The notes under the pieces were generated by a model that worked only from the letters and a program-made list of their open reading frames with translations, did not search any database and was not told the origin of the DNA. From contig NC_063285.1 in the NCBI RefSeq assembly GCF_910591885.1, positions 10,139,395-10,203,394 on the forward strand: 64,000 nt of DNA. Reading direction: 5' to 3'. A program made the position numbers and the translations under genes. Source of the DNA: Bombus terrestris (lineage: Eukaryota; Arthropoda; Insecta; Hymenoptera; Apidae). Below, one piece after another: positions 11,781 through 24,671 of the stretch (the stretch's first letter is position 1; every line of letters begins with the position of its first letter).

Positions 11781-14700
11781 ACGCGCGTGCAGATGCGTAG
11801 TTGTACGTAACAAGATGGACAGGAATAGAGTAAAGGTAGAGCTTCGAGGATTCGAGTTTCCATTCTGGTACTCGTGGAGACGATCTTCGTGGCGAAGATC
11901 GGCCAAGAAGCAGCAGAACGAAGATGAACGTAGATGGTGAACATAAACGCGGGGGTGTGCGTGGGACGCCGAAGGGTAGCGTTGGTCGGCGGCGGACGTC
12001 ACTGTGAGAGACAGAAGAGAAGAGCGTGGCGCCCAGAGGCTATAAAAATCGTATTTTGGCGGCAGCCCCACGTTTGTAGGTTGTATTTTCCCTTTCTATG
12101 ACCCAATGCAGCTTTATCGGGTCAGTTGCATTTGCATTGCGATGCGCACGGCGTTCCCGTTTCACAACTCTCTCACGTATTTTCCCTCCTTCTCTCTCTG
12201 TCTCTCTCGCTCTCTCTGTCTCTCCGCCGTCCTTGCTTCTCGCTCGTCTCCCCTTTTCGTTTGTCGTCCTTTTTATTTCCACGTCAGCTTCCTCTTTTCC
12301 ATGCCACGTTCCCGGCCGTGCAGCCACTCTCCGATGCACCGTTTTCCCGGAAAATCGCCTGGCATTCTCTTTTAATTCGAAGAAGCACTACCCATCGGTG
12401 ACATTATTTTTGCCTGGAATTTGCAAGCACACGCCAGATAGGTTGCCCAATTATTTCGAAAAATATGCTGATATTGGCCTTTCCATTATTTACCACGTTG
12501 GCCGATTTTTCCGCTAAACCTCGTTGATATGTTCTGTCGGGATAAATGAAAGAGCAATGTCGTATACACGTGGGCCATCGGAAAATTGATCAAAACATTA
12601 TTAGGACGGAAATAGCGAGGAAAAAGCGACACAAATAATTACAGGTTTCTGGTTACTATATGCGATACAAAATACAAACAGGTTGACAATGAGAGTAATT
12701 GGTAACTGGCTTAGAAATAAGGTACAAAATACTGTACAAAATTAACTACACTTTGCCAAACTTTTATTATCGTTTATATCGTCTGATACGCGATGAATGA
12801 GCTTGTGAGCTCGTTCGACTTTTAATTCACATTTTTCCAATCTCTCAACGAAACTAACATCTTCTTGCTGTTCATAGAACTCGAAGACACCCGATATAAA
12901 TACCTTGCGTTAATCTTTTGCAAAGTGCTGTCCAGTTGACGTAAGGCCAATCGCTAGAAATGTAGGAAATTGGAGCGTCGAACGAACGAACGGTAATTGT
13001 AATCGCGGCGGACGTTTTTGTTCGATACTGGCATTCTCACGGCTTACCAAAGCCCATCCATTACTACTATTGCTCGTTATCTGATAGGCACGATCGAACG
13101 GTCGATTAGATTTCTGCATTAAACGCAGAAGCTCGCGCCAGCCTATTCCGCGTTTTATCGTGCGTGTACTGGAAAAAGATCATTATATTTACCGTTACGT
13201 AAACAATTTAAAGCCGGCAGAAGAAAGGAAGCGCGTTGTTTAGCGGTGTTTTATACGAGCCGCGATAGTACATACGCCTACGGTGATGTATAAACACCGA
13301 GCTCGGGTTGCTCCCTTGAACGCGAAAAATAATTCACGCGGTCGGAGCTTAAATCGGGATCACCGGTGATTTAAGAACCACGGGGTTAGCAATCAGAGCG
13401 CAAAACGGACTCTGGTGCCGGAGTCTGGCCGCTCTTGCCAGCCAACCTCCGCTGAAAGAAGACCGAGCGCGGTACCGTAAACACCCCTGATGGATGGATT
13501 GTTTTCGCGCCTTTGGAGATTCGAGGATTGTTGACTCGACGCAACGACTTCGACTCGAAAGGAAAAACAAAGCGGACAAGCCGAACGTTCTCCGCTAAAC
13601 GCTATATCTAGTAGATAATACGAGAAATATATATATTATATAGAAAGGAATATACATTTGCAACGCGTGTCTAACGGAGAATCGGAGGAGGGTGGATTTT
13701 CATTGTTGGAAAATGTTTTGGTTGCCCCGTTGGTAACCCTATCCGGTACCAGGGCCAACACCGTGCCGCGCTGGCGTCGCTGCTGCCGTTTATCTCACGA
13801 AACTCCATTACCGACGTTTTCTCTGAATTCCGCGCTAAGCAGACGCGAGAGTACCGTGAGCTTGACGCAATGAAATTTGAACGCGCGGTGCGACGCCTCT
13901 TTCGTCCTTCTCTGCTCTTGCATTGTCCCTCTTGCATTTTATTTCTGTCTCTTTTTGGCGTGCGCTTGGCTCGCCACTCTCCTTCTTACTCTACGGTAGT
14001 TTCATCGGCATCGGTCTCTCCGTCTTTGTTTTATTCCTGTTTTCCTCTTTATCGTTCGAGAGGCAGGAGTGGGGATAGACGCCTATCGTGTTGGACGAAG
14101 GGGCGTGGTGTGAAGGGAGGGAAGGCACGAAACGTGGCAACGCTACACGACCGTGCCACCAGCAATAGCGTGGATGTGTATCGGCAACGCAGCAGTGACT
14201 CAGCACCGGGTAGCAGCGCTGTTGCTGCTGATGGTACTGGTGCGCTACGCTTTGCGTCGACTACGTGATATAAGACAACGTCAATGTAGACCTTTTACAA
14301 CTCGGTTTTGTAACTCGATTCTGTATGAATACCAGACCAGGCGTCGTTTGCCCACGGTGTCACGGCGCGACGTCGGAGATACGCTGACGGCGACGTGTTT
14401 GCCAACCGAGTCCACTTTCGTGGAACACGTGCCGAAAACAACGCGTATCGAGCAGCCCAGAAATCAATTCGAATTACGAATCGATGGATGCAACGTTAAC
14501 GATTCCTCTGAAATGAAAATCACAGTCTCTGGTCTACCACGATGAAATGAATATATATCGCTATTGAAAATAGTTGCCCTGCGAATTCTCGAGTATTCTT
14601 CGTAACGAGGCATGTATACGTAACTTTTGAAATACATAAAATGACATCATAAATTCATCGACCTGATGACTTGAAATACCTTTTGCCTTAATATAGTTGA

Positions 14701-17471
14701 AATAACTGGGACGAGTATCCTAGTACGGTAGTGTCGAAACTTTAAACGAAAAGGTATATTTATCCTATTTTTAGTACTTGGAAATAATACCGCTGGAAAA
14801 TGGAGCTTAAGTGCCAAGGCGGTGCGATATCAGCAGCCGATAAAGCAGAGACGCGAGAATAGTTTTAGATGAAGACGTTCTCGTGGCCAGTGGCCAGTGG
14901 TTTTGTTATATCGCGGCGGTGTTTAGAATTTCGTGCGAGCGAGCCCCGGGAGCTCGTTGTCTGCGCCGATGACGAAACCAAGGCACACGAGGAGAGAACT
15001 CTGGACTGAAATCTGACTTGGTGGGAGCGGCCGAAGGCCGACGTTTTGTAACAACGAACATACCGGGCTGCGGAACGCCTACGACGAAATTTCGGCGCTG
15101 CTCACGGTTAGATTAAGCAACCTTTTCTTTTATATTTACGGTATCTCTTCTTCACGCTTCTACAATTTTAACGTAATTCTTTTCGTAACGATTCTACGTA
15201 ACCATCGTCTTTTCACGCGAACGTACTTCTAAACTGGTCTTACGTATCGTAGATTCTTTTCTTTACGTTAAGAATGTAGTATATAATATACGATGTAGGT
15301 TATGACAAAATGGCGGTAGAGATACGAAATTCCGCTCTAATTCGACATTATTGGGACTCTCGTATTCGAATGTAGTTTTTCTTTGATATAAAATACGTAT
15401 TTCAGTAAATTACTTGGAACGAGAAATTCTCTATTGCAAACTACCGGGCAGATATAACACCGGAGCTCTACCGATCTCAAGAGAAGCTACGAATTTTCCG
15501 TACTTCTCTCAGAAATCGATGTAAGCTGATGCCAAATATAATTACAGTTCGTACATTAAATTTTCAAACGGTTCGGAAAGTCTAGCGGCCGTTCTCAATA
15601 GCATACTCCAGATTACTTCGGTTCAGCCCTACTACATTTTCCGTTTCGAGATCTATCCATTCGATAACATTTTATCTAGGAGTTTTGAACAGAGTATCTT
15701 ACGATTTATTCAAAATTGCAAGCACTCTCGTTGCTTTTGTTTCTCGCGTATCTTTAATGTCATTAAAGATCGAAGAGCATTCGATGCCTGTGTTCTATCA
15801 TTGAGGACAATTTAAAGAGTATCACGTATCAATGTATGGCTCAATAGGACGGTGAATCGAATGCGTGTGGCCATTAATGGCCGCTGGTTAATACTTTTCG
15901 ATTCCACGCACAAATAAAACTCTATTACCGCTGAAAACACCGTACACATGATAAAATACAATGAGAAATAAAGCAGCGGTGAAAATAGAAATATATAGAG
16001 AAATAGAAGAGACATGGCGTAACGAGAGAATAGGATGGACATAATATATAGAGGGAGCGTTTGCGCGGGAATGAGAAAGAGCGAGAGAGATGGACGAGCC
16101 TCGTATAAATTCGTGCTTTCTGTCTCGCTCGCACAGGCGAGATCTATACTGCAAACAAAATCGTGGGATCGCGAGAAAAGCTGGGAATAGAAGGTAGCTG
16201 CAATATCGGCGATACGTCAGGATGTCGAAGAGGGAACCAATCGTTTCTGGCGGAATTGGGCTCATAGTGCGCGCATATGCATCCGTGAAGGGAACTGTTT
16301 ACCGACCGCGATTCGGTGAACGCGGAAAGTTCCCCAAAGAGGACCGTCGTAAGGCACCTGGGCTCGACGTACATGAGAATACGAAAATAGTGCGAGGCGC
16401 TGTGTGAAACACGCCACTGACATGCTAATTATGTTTCCGACGCTGGGATATATTTCTGAATCGATTGCCTCGGAACTGCCGCTAGTTGCCTATGTTCTCA
16501 ATCTAATAATTTCATTTTCACGAGGCATCGCCTTCTTGCAGGAAGTAGGAAGAATCTTGAAATATATAGAAATAAGGGAAACACTTTCGAGATGTCTCTA
16601 GGTTCTCATTTCCGATTCTGATTACAGCGGAAATAGTTGGAAGATTCGTTCGCGTCTCCGACTCTTCGCCGTTCTTTTTTATTTCTATTTCTAGCCAATA
16701 AAATTTCCATTCTGTCCTTATCAATTTCGTTGGAGAGCGCGATACGTCAGCGCAGAATTCATCGATTACCCGGCAATAAACGATATCTAATCGGTGAAAA
16801 CAATTTAAAAATAAGCGACGATGGAACGTCGATGTTGCACAGTTTATGATCGTTGAAATCGTAAAAATACGTTCAACCATGAATTCGTTTCGTCGATCGT
16901 TTCCTTTATTATTTTCTTACGCCGTGTTGCTCGATCGTTTTCTTTAAAGTCTCCAGTCTGAACCTTCGACTACAAACTTTTTCACGGCTTCTTCTGCCCG
17001 ATGTTCCACTGAACTCGTTTCAGTTTTGTGCTTTTTACCGTGGCCTCGTTATTTATAGCGAGACGGCCGCTATAGTGCGTTGATCTAAACACAGCGAGGA
17101 CGTTCGTGGTTATCGCGAAACTGTTCTTCGAGAACACCAATCACCGTCCAGTAAATAAGCGTGAACAAGCCGGGCAAGGTGGAATGCACTCGAGTTGAAT
17201 TTTGTGGCCAGACCAACACACGAGAGAGACGAAAGTGACAAGGATGTCTCTTAGCCGTTGACGCGACCCATGGAAACTTGCCGCAGTTTAATGCACACAC
17301 AGTTGCTTTTTCGCTGTTTCTTTTTACTCCTCCACGGTTCGGTTATGTGCTCCACATACGAGTTTGCACGAGTTGTCTCTTTCACTTTGCCTTGATCTCT
17401 AACCGAGCTAGACGCCGCGAAGCCACGCGTTCTTCCAGCTCTTTGAACTTTCATTAAGGATACTCGTTTAA
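11781..17471. other. Long noncoding stretch
   Basis: No supported gene over about 5.7 kb. It contains a TATAAAAA at 12041-12048 in GC-rich DNA, without an initiator at the usual distance. A TC-rich tract runs from 12180 to 12240. The 130-codon frame at 14153-14545 was considered and set aside. The remainder is AT-rich, unique-looking DNA. Confidence 0.5.
12185..12230. repeat. (TC)n-rich low-complexity tract
   Basis: Mostly CTCTCT with occasional G interruptions. It creates overlapping Ser/Leu-rich open frames that are not genes. Confidence 0.9.
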
Positions 17472-17490
17472 ATATATATATATATATATA
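17472..17490. repeat. (TA)n microsatellite
   Basis: About nine AT dinucleotides, directly abutting a GGGTGTC word that begins the dispersed repeat copy to its right. TA runs next to a CAGGGTG/TAGGGTG-type end suggest insertion into a TA-rich target. Confidence 0.9.
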
Positions 17491-17700
17491 GGGTGTCTTA
17501 TGTATACAAAGAGATACAGAAGCAAGGGCATACTACACATTTTATAAATCTTCTGGAAATTTTTTTTTTTTATTTGGAGGAATTTTACAATCAATTCTCA
17601 CTGAGAATTATAAATAAATTATTCTGGCGTGGCGCTATAACGCGTTTAATAAATGTTTATCGTATGATTCTAGCTAACGATCTAATCTAACGATCCTGGA
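17491..17700 (+). mobile_element. Dispersed unclassified repeat, copy 1
   Basis: This copy shares a core with two copies near 60.8-61.0 kb. The core is a T-run, then TTTATTTGG, CAATCAATTCTCA, GAGAATTATAAATAAATTA, TTCTGGCGTGG and CTATAACGCG. A TTTATCGTATG word and a TCTAGCT-like word follow. A fourth, inverted copy lies at 61.07-61.84 kb. Four copies in 64 kb, in both orientations, imply a mobile element. No transposase or reverse transcriptase frame is visible. The short frame across it (about 65 codons) is not recognisable. The left end GGGTGTC after a TA run may be a transposon terminus. Confidence 0.6.
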
Positions 17701-17948
17701 AAATTGAAGTAAAAATTGTTTAATCCACGTTGTCACAGGAGGATGTTGTTTTTCGTACATTTCTTAAGCTTGAGGAAAATACGAAAGAATATTCATATTG
17801 CGAGACGCACAACGAATAATTAGAAATGTACCTGGTGTTTATCTTCAAACAGACCGAAGACACGAAGAAGCTAAATCCTCGTGTTCTACACGGAGAGGAA
17901 GGTAAAATTGTAAACGCCCAAAGTCTTTCGTCAATCACTGTGTACGTA
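17701..17948. other. Short noncoding spacer
   Basis: About 250 bp of unremarkable AT-rich DNA between the dispersed repeat copy and the hairpin element. Nothing else is seen. Confidence 0.5.
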
Positions 17949-18681
17949 TTAAGGGGAGGCTAAGGTTAATTCGTAGAAAAATAAGGCATGTTTTTGTGAA
18001 TTATTTGCGACGACACGATTAAAATCTCTTTGTTAAAACCAATAGTACGTTAAAGTATGACATTCGAAGAATATCGTATAAAATTTTCACGGAGAAATAT
18101 TAAAAAATACGGCAATGGCAGAAATTATTCGGACGTCTCTCGGAAAAAAGTAGAATTGCTCATGACTTGGTGCTGGATCATTTGAAATCAAAAAATCAAA
18201 GTTCATTCGTTAGGTAACAGTTTTGCCCGGGTAACGCTGGCAGGGTTTTTCGAAATTTCAATTTTTCACTTTTTTGGAACACTTTGAAGGGAAAATTAGC
18301 TGTAAATCTTCGCAAAATCGACTAATTTTCTCTTCAAAGTGTTCCAAAAAAGTGAAAAATTGAAATTTCGAAAAACCCTGCCAGCGTTACCTGGGGAACA
18401 CTATTACCTAACGAATGAACTTTGATTTTTTGATTTCAGATGATCCAGCACCAAGTTATCAGGGGCACCGCAATTCTACCTTTTTCCCGAGACACGTCCG
18501 AATAATTGCTGTCATTGCTGTATTTCTTAATATTTCTCCGTGAAAATTTTATACAATATTCTTCGAATGTCATACTTTAACGTACTATTGGTTTTAACAA
18601 AGAGATTTTAACCGTGTCGTCGCAAATAATTCACAAAAACATGCCTTATTTTTCTACGAATTAACCTTAGCCTCCCCTTAA
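17949..18681. mobile_element. 733-bp TTAA-bounded hairpin (fold-back) transposon, non-autonomous
   Basis: The two halves are near-perfect reverse complements. The left end is TTAAGGGGAGGCTAAGG at 17949 and the right end is its complement, finishing at TTAA 18681. Arms are about 350 bp and separated by a loop of about 30 bp near 18297-18327. Mismatches are few, for example GCCCGGGTAACG against CGTTACCTGGGG. Both ends carry TTAA, the target site duplicated by piggyBac-type transposases, so it is plausibly a piggyBac-related MITE. TTAA could instead be part of the inverted repeat itself. No coding capacity is seen. A transcript across it would fold into a very long double strand. Confidence 0.85.
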
Positions 18682-19174
18682 GGGCGTGTTAGGATTCTTG
18701 TTTTACCAGATCGTTTAGGGACAAGTGTATGGCAGAGTGTAGCTGTTACGATTTTTTTTTCCATTGCACGAGGACATGACGACGGCAAGATATTGGCTTT
18801 TTATTCTCATAGATGTCCGATAGTGGCCGGTACAAGAGCCACTTAATTACCCGAGCGAGAAGTAGATCCGCTTTAAGGGACGTGATATCGAACTTTTTCG
18901 TTCCTGTCTAAGCAAAGAATCAAATATTTAGTTAGTAAAATTGAAGTCGTAAAAAGTATTCATTCGTATGGAATCTATATTATAATCTTTTAATGGAGGA
19001 ATCGATAAAGCAAATGGATCATAAAACCACACCTGTTATCGTGTACTTGAGGAACGTACTGATAGTAGACAGTGCAAGAGATACGAAATCCATCGACTTG
19101 TATTCTAATCTACACCACGATCTTTGTAATACAATTCATCTTTCGTTTACGTGTCGGCGGTTGAGTACACGTAA
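18682..19174. other. Noncoding spacer
   Basis: No gene or repeat is recognised between the hairpin element and the CAGGGTG-type end. Confidence 0.5.
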
Positions 19175-19260
19175 TATACAGGGTGATGAAAAAGTCTGAA
19201 AAATCCAACACTTTAGGAATCTTTACTTTTCACTGAAAGAGGCGAAAAAGAACAAATGTA
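19175..19260 (+). mobile_element. Solo transposon end with TATACAGGGTG
   Basis: TATACAGGGTG at 19175-19185 is the ancestral form of the end seen on the hairpin element at 24658 (there degraded to TACAGGATGG). The downstream sequence, beginning ATGAAAAAGTCTG, differs from that element, so this is another family or a fragment. No matching right end (CACCCTGTATA) is found nearby. The right limit given here is arbitrary. Confidence 0.4.
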
Positions 19261-22200
19261 ATTAACGCATCTACGTTCTTCCGTAATCAATTCTGTTGCC
19301 ATGTGTTTACGTTAAATTACATTAAACACACGCTACGCTAGAAATACGTTGTATCATAGACGAGTAGGCTATTTTAAAAATACACGACCCAGCATACGAT
19401 GTGTATGAAAAATGTGTATGCACGTGCACTGTGCGCAATTAGTATCTTCGTTGCAGTTCCGCTAACCGTGGACAGAATTTCGTGAATTTGAATAAAAAGC
19501 AAGGGCAGGTAAGAAGCAAGAGTCTAGCCTCTGGTGGAAGGCAAAACGTTGGCCGAGAGTGCACACGAAGGGACAGCTGTGCAGACGTACACGTGGGCCT
19601 CTTCCAACATCAGGCCCCACTCTGTCGTTTGCTTTTGCCCACGCTGTAGCATCGATCGCACGACACTATAGCTGTTTCCGGTATGCTCGTCCTTTGTACG
19701 CTTTCGAGCGGCTCTTTCCACGGTCTCGTACGGTCGATTCCTCGTTCGTTACAATCCCAATTTTTTGGAACTGTAGAATGTTCCGCGTCTAATTTTTACT
19801 CCTTATATTTGCCATAATGTTTGTCTTCTGGTTGTTCTATCGATATCGTAAATTTATGCTTGCAGAAGCAGCAGGCAGTGAGAAGTTTGCTCAAGGAAGC
19901 AGAAAGGGATACGGAAATCAGATAAAGGATTAATTATCGTTATTTTAATTGCGACGTTTCGGTGTAACATGGAGCGGCCGAGAGGTCTTCTCAAATGAGG
20001 GAAATACGTATGTTAATATTTGGCGTTAATTAGGTGCTGGAATTGGGAGGTTTTATGGCGTGTTAATCTGGAAGGAAGCAGCAAGCAATGTTTTATACCA
20101 ACTACTTCTCCTTTTTTTACTCCTAACAGCTAGCCTAATAGTTGTAAGTCAGAGGAGCCTCGTATTCTACTCGATTCCAAAGTAATTTTTCTTCCCTCGA
20201 AACGAGTGAGCCTTTTCGATATTTCGACTAAAAATTTCCGACCTCTGGGTCGACAATATTAAACGCAATATCCGGTTAAATACAGTTTCCACTCTAATAG
20301 TGAAAATCAACGAGAAAACCAAATACTCGAAATAAAACAGCAAATGTCGTAACGTTACAGCTTAACATTTCCCTATGTTCCACCTTTCTAGAAATCTGCA
20401 GATTTGAAATCTACAGTAGAACTGTAGTATCCGTAACTACGATAAATCATCATTAGGCCTTTGAATGGGCTGAAATAGTTCGCCTTAAGATATCAAAGGC
20501 ATCGGTGCTCGATCAACTCGTACGACCGGCCAACCCTCTAATTATTTCCATCTACGTCCACATCCACGCGTCCTTGTACACATTCGGTATCGCTCGATAA
20601 TTATTCGACACTCGAGTAACCTTGGGTCTCGTGCAGCAACAAGCCTGCTTCTTGTACAGCCAAATTGCAGATTCTTATCTCGTCTTGCCAATCAATTGTC
20701 GATTGATGCGGAGAGAGGGCAAAGTAGACGGAGCGAGAGGAACGCGGGGAGAAATGAAGTGCAGCAGGAAGAACGTTAATGCACTTATACCTGAAGTATA
20801 TGTGTACACACGGGGCTCGTCCAGCCGGCTGTTTCACGCAGCTGCTCGACGCTGGCGGCGAGCTGTCCGCTCGGCTGCGACGCGTCCCGACGCTCCCCCG
20901 GCCGTCGAACACGCATAAGCGCGCGTCTCGCTCGAGGAACGCCAGGGGTTCGTTAATTGCGTTAATATAATTACCAACTCTCGTAAGAAGATAACGCAAT
21001 GATTAATTTTATTGTTTGGTGTTTTACTTTAATTAAAGATTATTCCTTTAATTACGCTGGCTTGTTAGGGAGGAATTCCTGGCGACCTTGGCAAACCAGT
21101 CTAACGAGAGAATGGAATTTTGGATTCGTTATGGGAATTTTCTAAGCGGCTACTGTGCAGCATATTTCGCTGTGAGGCAAACCATCGGTGTTTCTATTCT
21201 TCAGGAACGCAGGCTACGAATCTTACGGCGTGTCTTTTATGCGATTTTCTCAATTCGCCATTGTACACTGTCTGCGGGACAAGCGTTCAGATTTTTATCG
21301 TCTTTTCACTTCTGACGGATTCAGGGGACCAGTTCGAGCTTCGTCGAGCTTCCGCGAAAAGCATCGCCGAGATATTTTTCTATTCGACTGGTAAAACGCG
21401 CGAGGAGACGTACGATCGAGGGTAAGAAGATCTATTATACCGTGTGATATCGCGCTCAATTATTTACGTTAACGAGGACACGCAGAGATTAGCAACAGGT
21501 TTATTTCGAATACTCGAATCAATGGAAAGTTTCATTTAAAACGAGATCTCGCCGGATAAAAGAGAAATTATCCTTTTGGAATGTTTAATTACCGGCTAAT
21601 TAATTAGCTATGTAAGTACCGCGGCTAATTAAAGAGGATGAAATTGTTTTATCTTACGGCCAGTGCGTCCTCGCTGCGTAGACAAATTTTCCATTCCGCT
21701 TCGACCTTTAGAAACTCGTCGTCCTTTTCCCATCAATCGCGTATTCGCGCGAAATTATATCGTCCGCTGTTCGATACGATTCATATTTCTTTTATTTACG
21801 CCATTCTTACTGCTAGCAGCCTGTGTTCATCGCAGTGAACAACGCAAAGATAACATTTACATGCATGCGAATCACCTTCGCACGCAAAGTAAAGTTGAGC
21901 ACCGTAACGGGGTTAAAAGCGTGACCATAGTGATAACACTGCCATAACTAATAAATATTTATACGGCTAGAACCATAGGCGATCCATATTTCATATTATA
22001 CAATTTCTCATTACGAACTGCATACTAAACGACATTTTATTTCCTACGAAATTGTTACACGCCAATAACCATCCGAAAGGATCGATCATTTAAATCATCT
22101 TCTGTCGTTCTGCAGGCGTGAGATTATAACGACGATCAGGATAACGCGTAACGTCGATACATTTGTCTTGGAACATTCTATTTTATTATACGTATTATTG

Positions 22201-23540
22201 TTTATATTTTATATTCTATTATTGTTATATATATTAAATATTGTTTTGTATAAAAGAATTTCTAAAATCGTTTATACGCGGAATTAATAAAATATTTGCA
22301 ACATCGATATTGTTCGTTTATACGTTCAACCATGTTGTGTTTTCTAAAGTTACATTTGCGGTTTGTTCTGTATATTAGCAACACCCAGTATATGCTGGAA
22401 ATGTTCGAAACCATTCTCGTTAGATTATTTACGTTCAATATTAACTTCTTCGATGTTCCTGTTGTCTATGTTTTACAATTATTTATTGGGTCAGAGATTG
22501 GAAATAGAAAAATTGCTTTTGTTCCCTTCGTAGGTTTCTAGGGAAAACTAGAAACATTTCTTACAATTCTTTGGGGAAGTTTGTTGCATAAATTTGGAAA
22601 GATGTTTATTGAAGCGAATTGATAAATTAAATGAATAGATCGGCTTGATCGGCAAGTTGAAAGCGAGATGGAAGGAAAATTCAGAAGCAGTGCACGTCCG
22701 TGGGATTAGCATTTCATTCTTCCGTTCAATAGCCTCGTCATTCTCCCGGAAATCTTTTCTCCATTTTTTAATAGAAATACATTCGCCACAGATTTCTAAC
22801 GTATTCGATTGCGTGGCACGAACAAAATTCACAACAACCAGAATAAACGACAATCTTACGAATAGAAGAATATTCCAGTCGAGGTTTTTTTATTAAAAAA
22901 AAATTCTCTTTTCTCTGTCTCTTGACAATTTCTCTTCCATATCGAACGTTTGCTTGCTGAATATTTATCTTTCAATGAGAAAAACGACCCATTCGGGCAT
23001 CTTGCGTTCCTCTGTCTGATAAAATATCCTAATAAACGGTGCTCCTCTAGTGAAATATAAAGGAGAATTTAATATCCGCTACCTTAGACACGGCTACGAA
23101 CTTTCTAAATATGTAACTTAATATTTGTTTTCCATCCCTTGTTGCGCATATTTCGTACAATTACGTTCATTATACCTGGCCCAAGTAGCGTAACACATTC
23201 TTCGGATGAATGCCACCTGGCTAACGGCAACGAAAATGTCTTTTAGAATGCGTTTGCTTATCTGAAACGTTGGCGATGTACAGGGCGATACGATGTTCCA
23301 AATATAATTCCAACGCGGCACAGGGAAGTCCACATCGGATCGCACTTTCCTGTTGCGTCACGCATGCCAACGCATAACAGTACTACGTACTTACAGTCTG
23401 CCAGTGAGTACATAAACGCACCGCAGTTTCAGAACATCGCCGATACACCTACGTGTAGGTAATATCGTGTTCGATGCCGGATACAAACATCTGGTATAGT
23501 GATCAGCGATCTCGCATGATTTAACAGTAGCCAACGTTGG
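19261..23540. other. Long noncoding stretch
   Basis: No gene is supported over about 4.3 kb. A GC-rich patch at 20780-20940 interrupts AT-rich DNA and gives overlapping chance frames on both strands. From 22.1 to 22.3 kb the DNA is very AT-rich. No tRNA-like B box or RNA gene was recognised. Confidence 0.5.
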
Positions 23541-23996
23541 CCAGGTCCGGTCAGACGACCGGTTTCAAAATTTCATCCAAAATTGTGCATTCGTCGTTGT
23601 TCCTTTTGTAGCTCTAACTTCACGTAAATTCCTGTATTATTAGCCATATTAAAATCTGTTTCGACCTATGGGACCCAACTAATTCCAACGTAGAAATTCT
23701 TCCACCATTCCAATCAGAAACTCTACTTTTCTATCACAGACTATGAAACTCGAACACTACTTTTCTATCACAGACTATGTAAAAAATAATTCCCTTGGAC
23801 GATGGGAAGGTCTTAAGCGCAATGACAAACGATGTTCGTTAAATTACAAAACTTCTGGCAACTTGCGTAATCAAATCGTTTAAATTAACCTTATCGGACC
23901 TGGTGAAACGAGCGGCTTCGAAATTTTATTTAAAACTGTACATTCGTCGTCATTTCTTTCGTTCGTCCGACTTTATGCAAATTGCTGTATTAACAA
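23541..23996. repeat. Diverged duplicate, two copies about 360 bp apart
   Basis: Copy A (about 23541-23641) and copy B (about 23909-23996) share the order CGGTTTCAAAATTT / CGGCTTCGAAATTT, then AAAACTGTRCATTCGTCGT, then a CTGTATTA word. They are about 70-75% alike by eye. This is an old segmental duplication with no coding frame kept. Confidence 0.5.
23723..23779. repeat. 23-bp direct repeat, 34 bp apart
   Basis: CTACTTTTCTATCACAGACT plus ATG occurs identically at 23723-23745 and 23757-23779. The exact identity suggests a recent small tandem duplication. Confidence 0.9.
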
Positions 23997-24098
23997 AAAT
24001 TGAGAAATCGATTAGTCGGGTGATGTAAGAATTTACATAAAGTTTGCCGAGCTAAAGAAACCTGTAACAATGAACGTACAATTGTAAATTAAAAGTAA

Positions 24099-24671
24099 GA
24101 AGAAGAGTTACTAAGATCTTATTCCGAAATTGGAATTTCTACTGATAAAAAATTATTTCTGCGAAATTGCCTGTTAAAAGAACAACTTCCAACGTTAAGA
24201 TTATTTATAAAATGTTTATTCCTTAAGTCTTTTGATACTGAATATGACGAAAAAGAATCCACTGATGATGTATTAAACGTATCAATGAAGATTTAAATAC
24301 GTTTACATGTAATGTTGAACCAAAGTCAAATTATTCTGACAAGTCTGACAATTATTCAGTCAAATTATTATTAATAATTTTATTATTAGTCTATGCAGTA
24401 TTTTGAAAATTTGCAAAGGAATCTAAATGAACGTCAAGAATTATCATCAACTTTTGAATTTAAAAAAGAAGAACGTGTAGTGGAACAGGTCTCAAAAGGT
24501 GAAAAAAAAAACTAATGAAAATGATCGAAATTCGTTATTCAATGAGGAAAAAAAGAATTTTATAGAATCATATTTATCCATTGATTCATGGTCACCATTT
24601 AACGCAAAAGCTGTGAAGAGCAAACCATACTCCATGGATGTTGATATTAACGATATACAGGATGGTTGGTA
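24099..24671 (+). pseudogene. Left part of an unrecognised decayed coding sequence
   Basis: Coding-like peptides are strung together on the plus strand with frame changes between them. The first runs 24099-24296 (65 codons; includes ISTDKKLFLRNCLLKEQ and FDTEYDEKESTDD). A shift gives 24287 to about 24360 (EDLNTFTCNVEPKSNYSD). The first frame resumes at 24393-24515 (MQYFENLQRNLNERQELS). A third frame runs from 24511 (NEDRN-like start, then FIESYLSIDSWSPFNAKAV) to the hairpin insertion at 24658. Composition is Glu/Lys/Asn/Ser-rich and soluble, and adjoining pieces continue in sense. This is how a coding sequence looks after a few indels. I do not recognise the family. It could be a processed pseudogene of a host gene or a transposon-borne gene. 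No poly(A) tail was found. Confidence 0.5.

Noticed and set aside
12041..12048. TATAAAAA as a core promoter
   Set aside because: The nearest TCAGT initiator is about 80 bp away, too far for a TATA-driven start.
14153..14545. 130-codon frame with a Leu-rich hydrophobic stretch and a Cys-containing C-terminal half
   Set aside because: Looks somewhat protein-like, but there is no recognisable family or splice context, and frames of this length are common by chance in this window.
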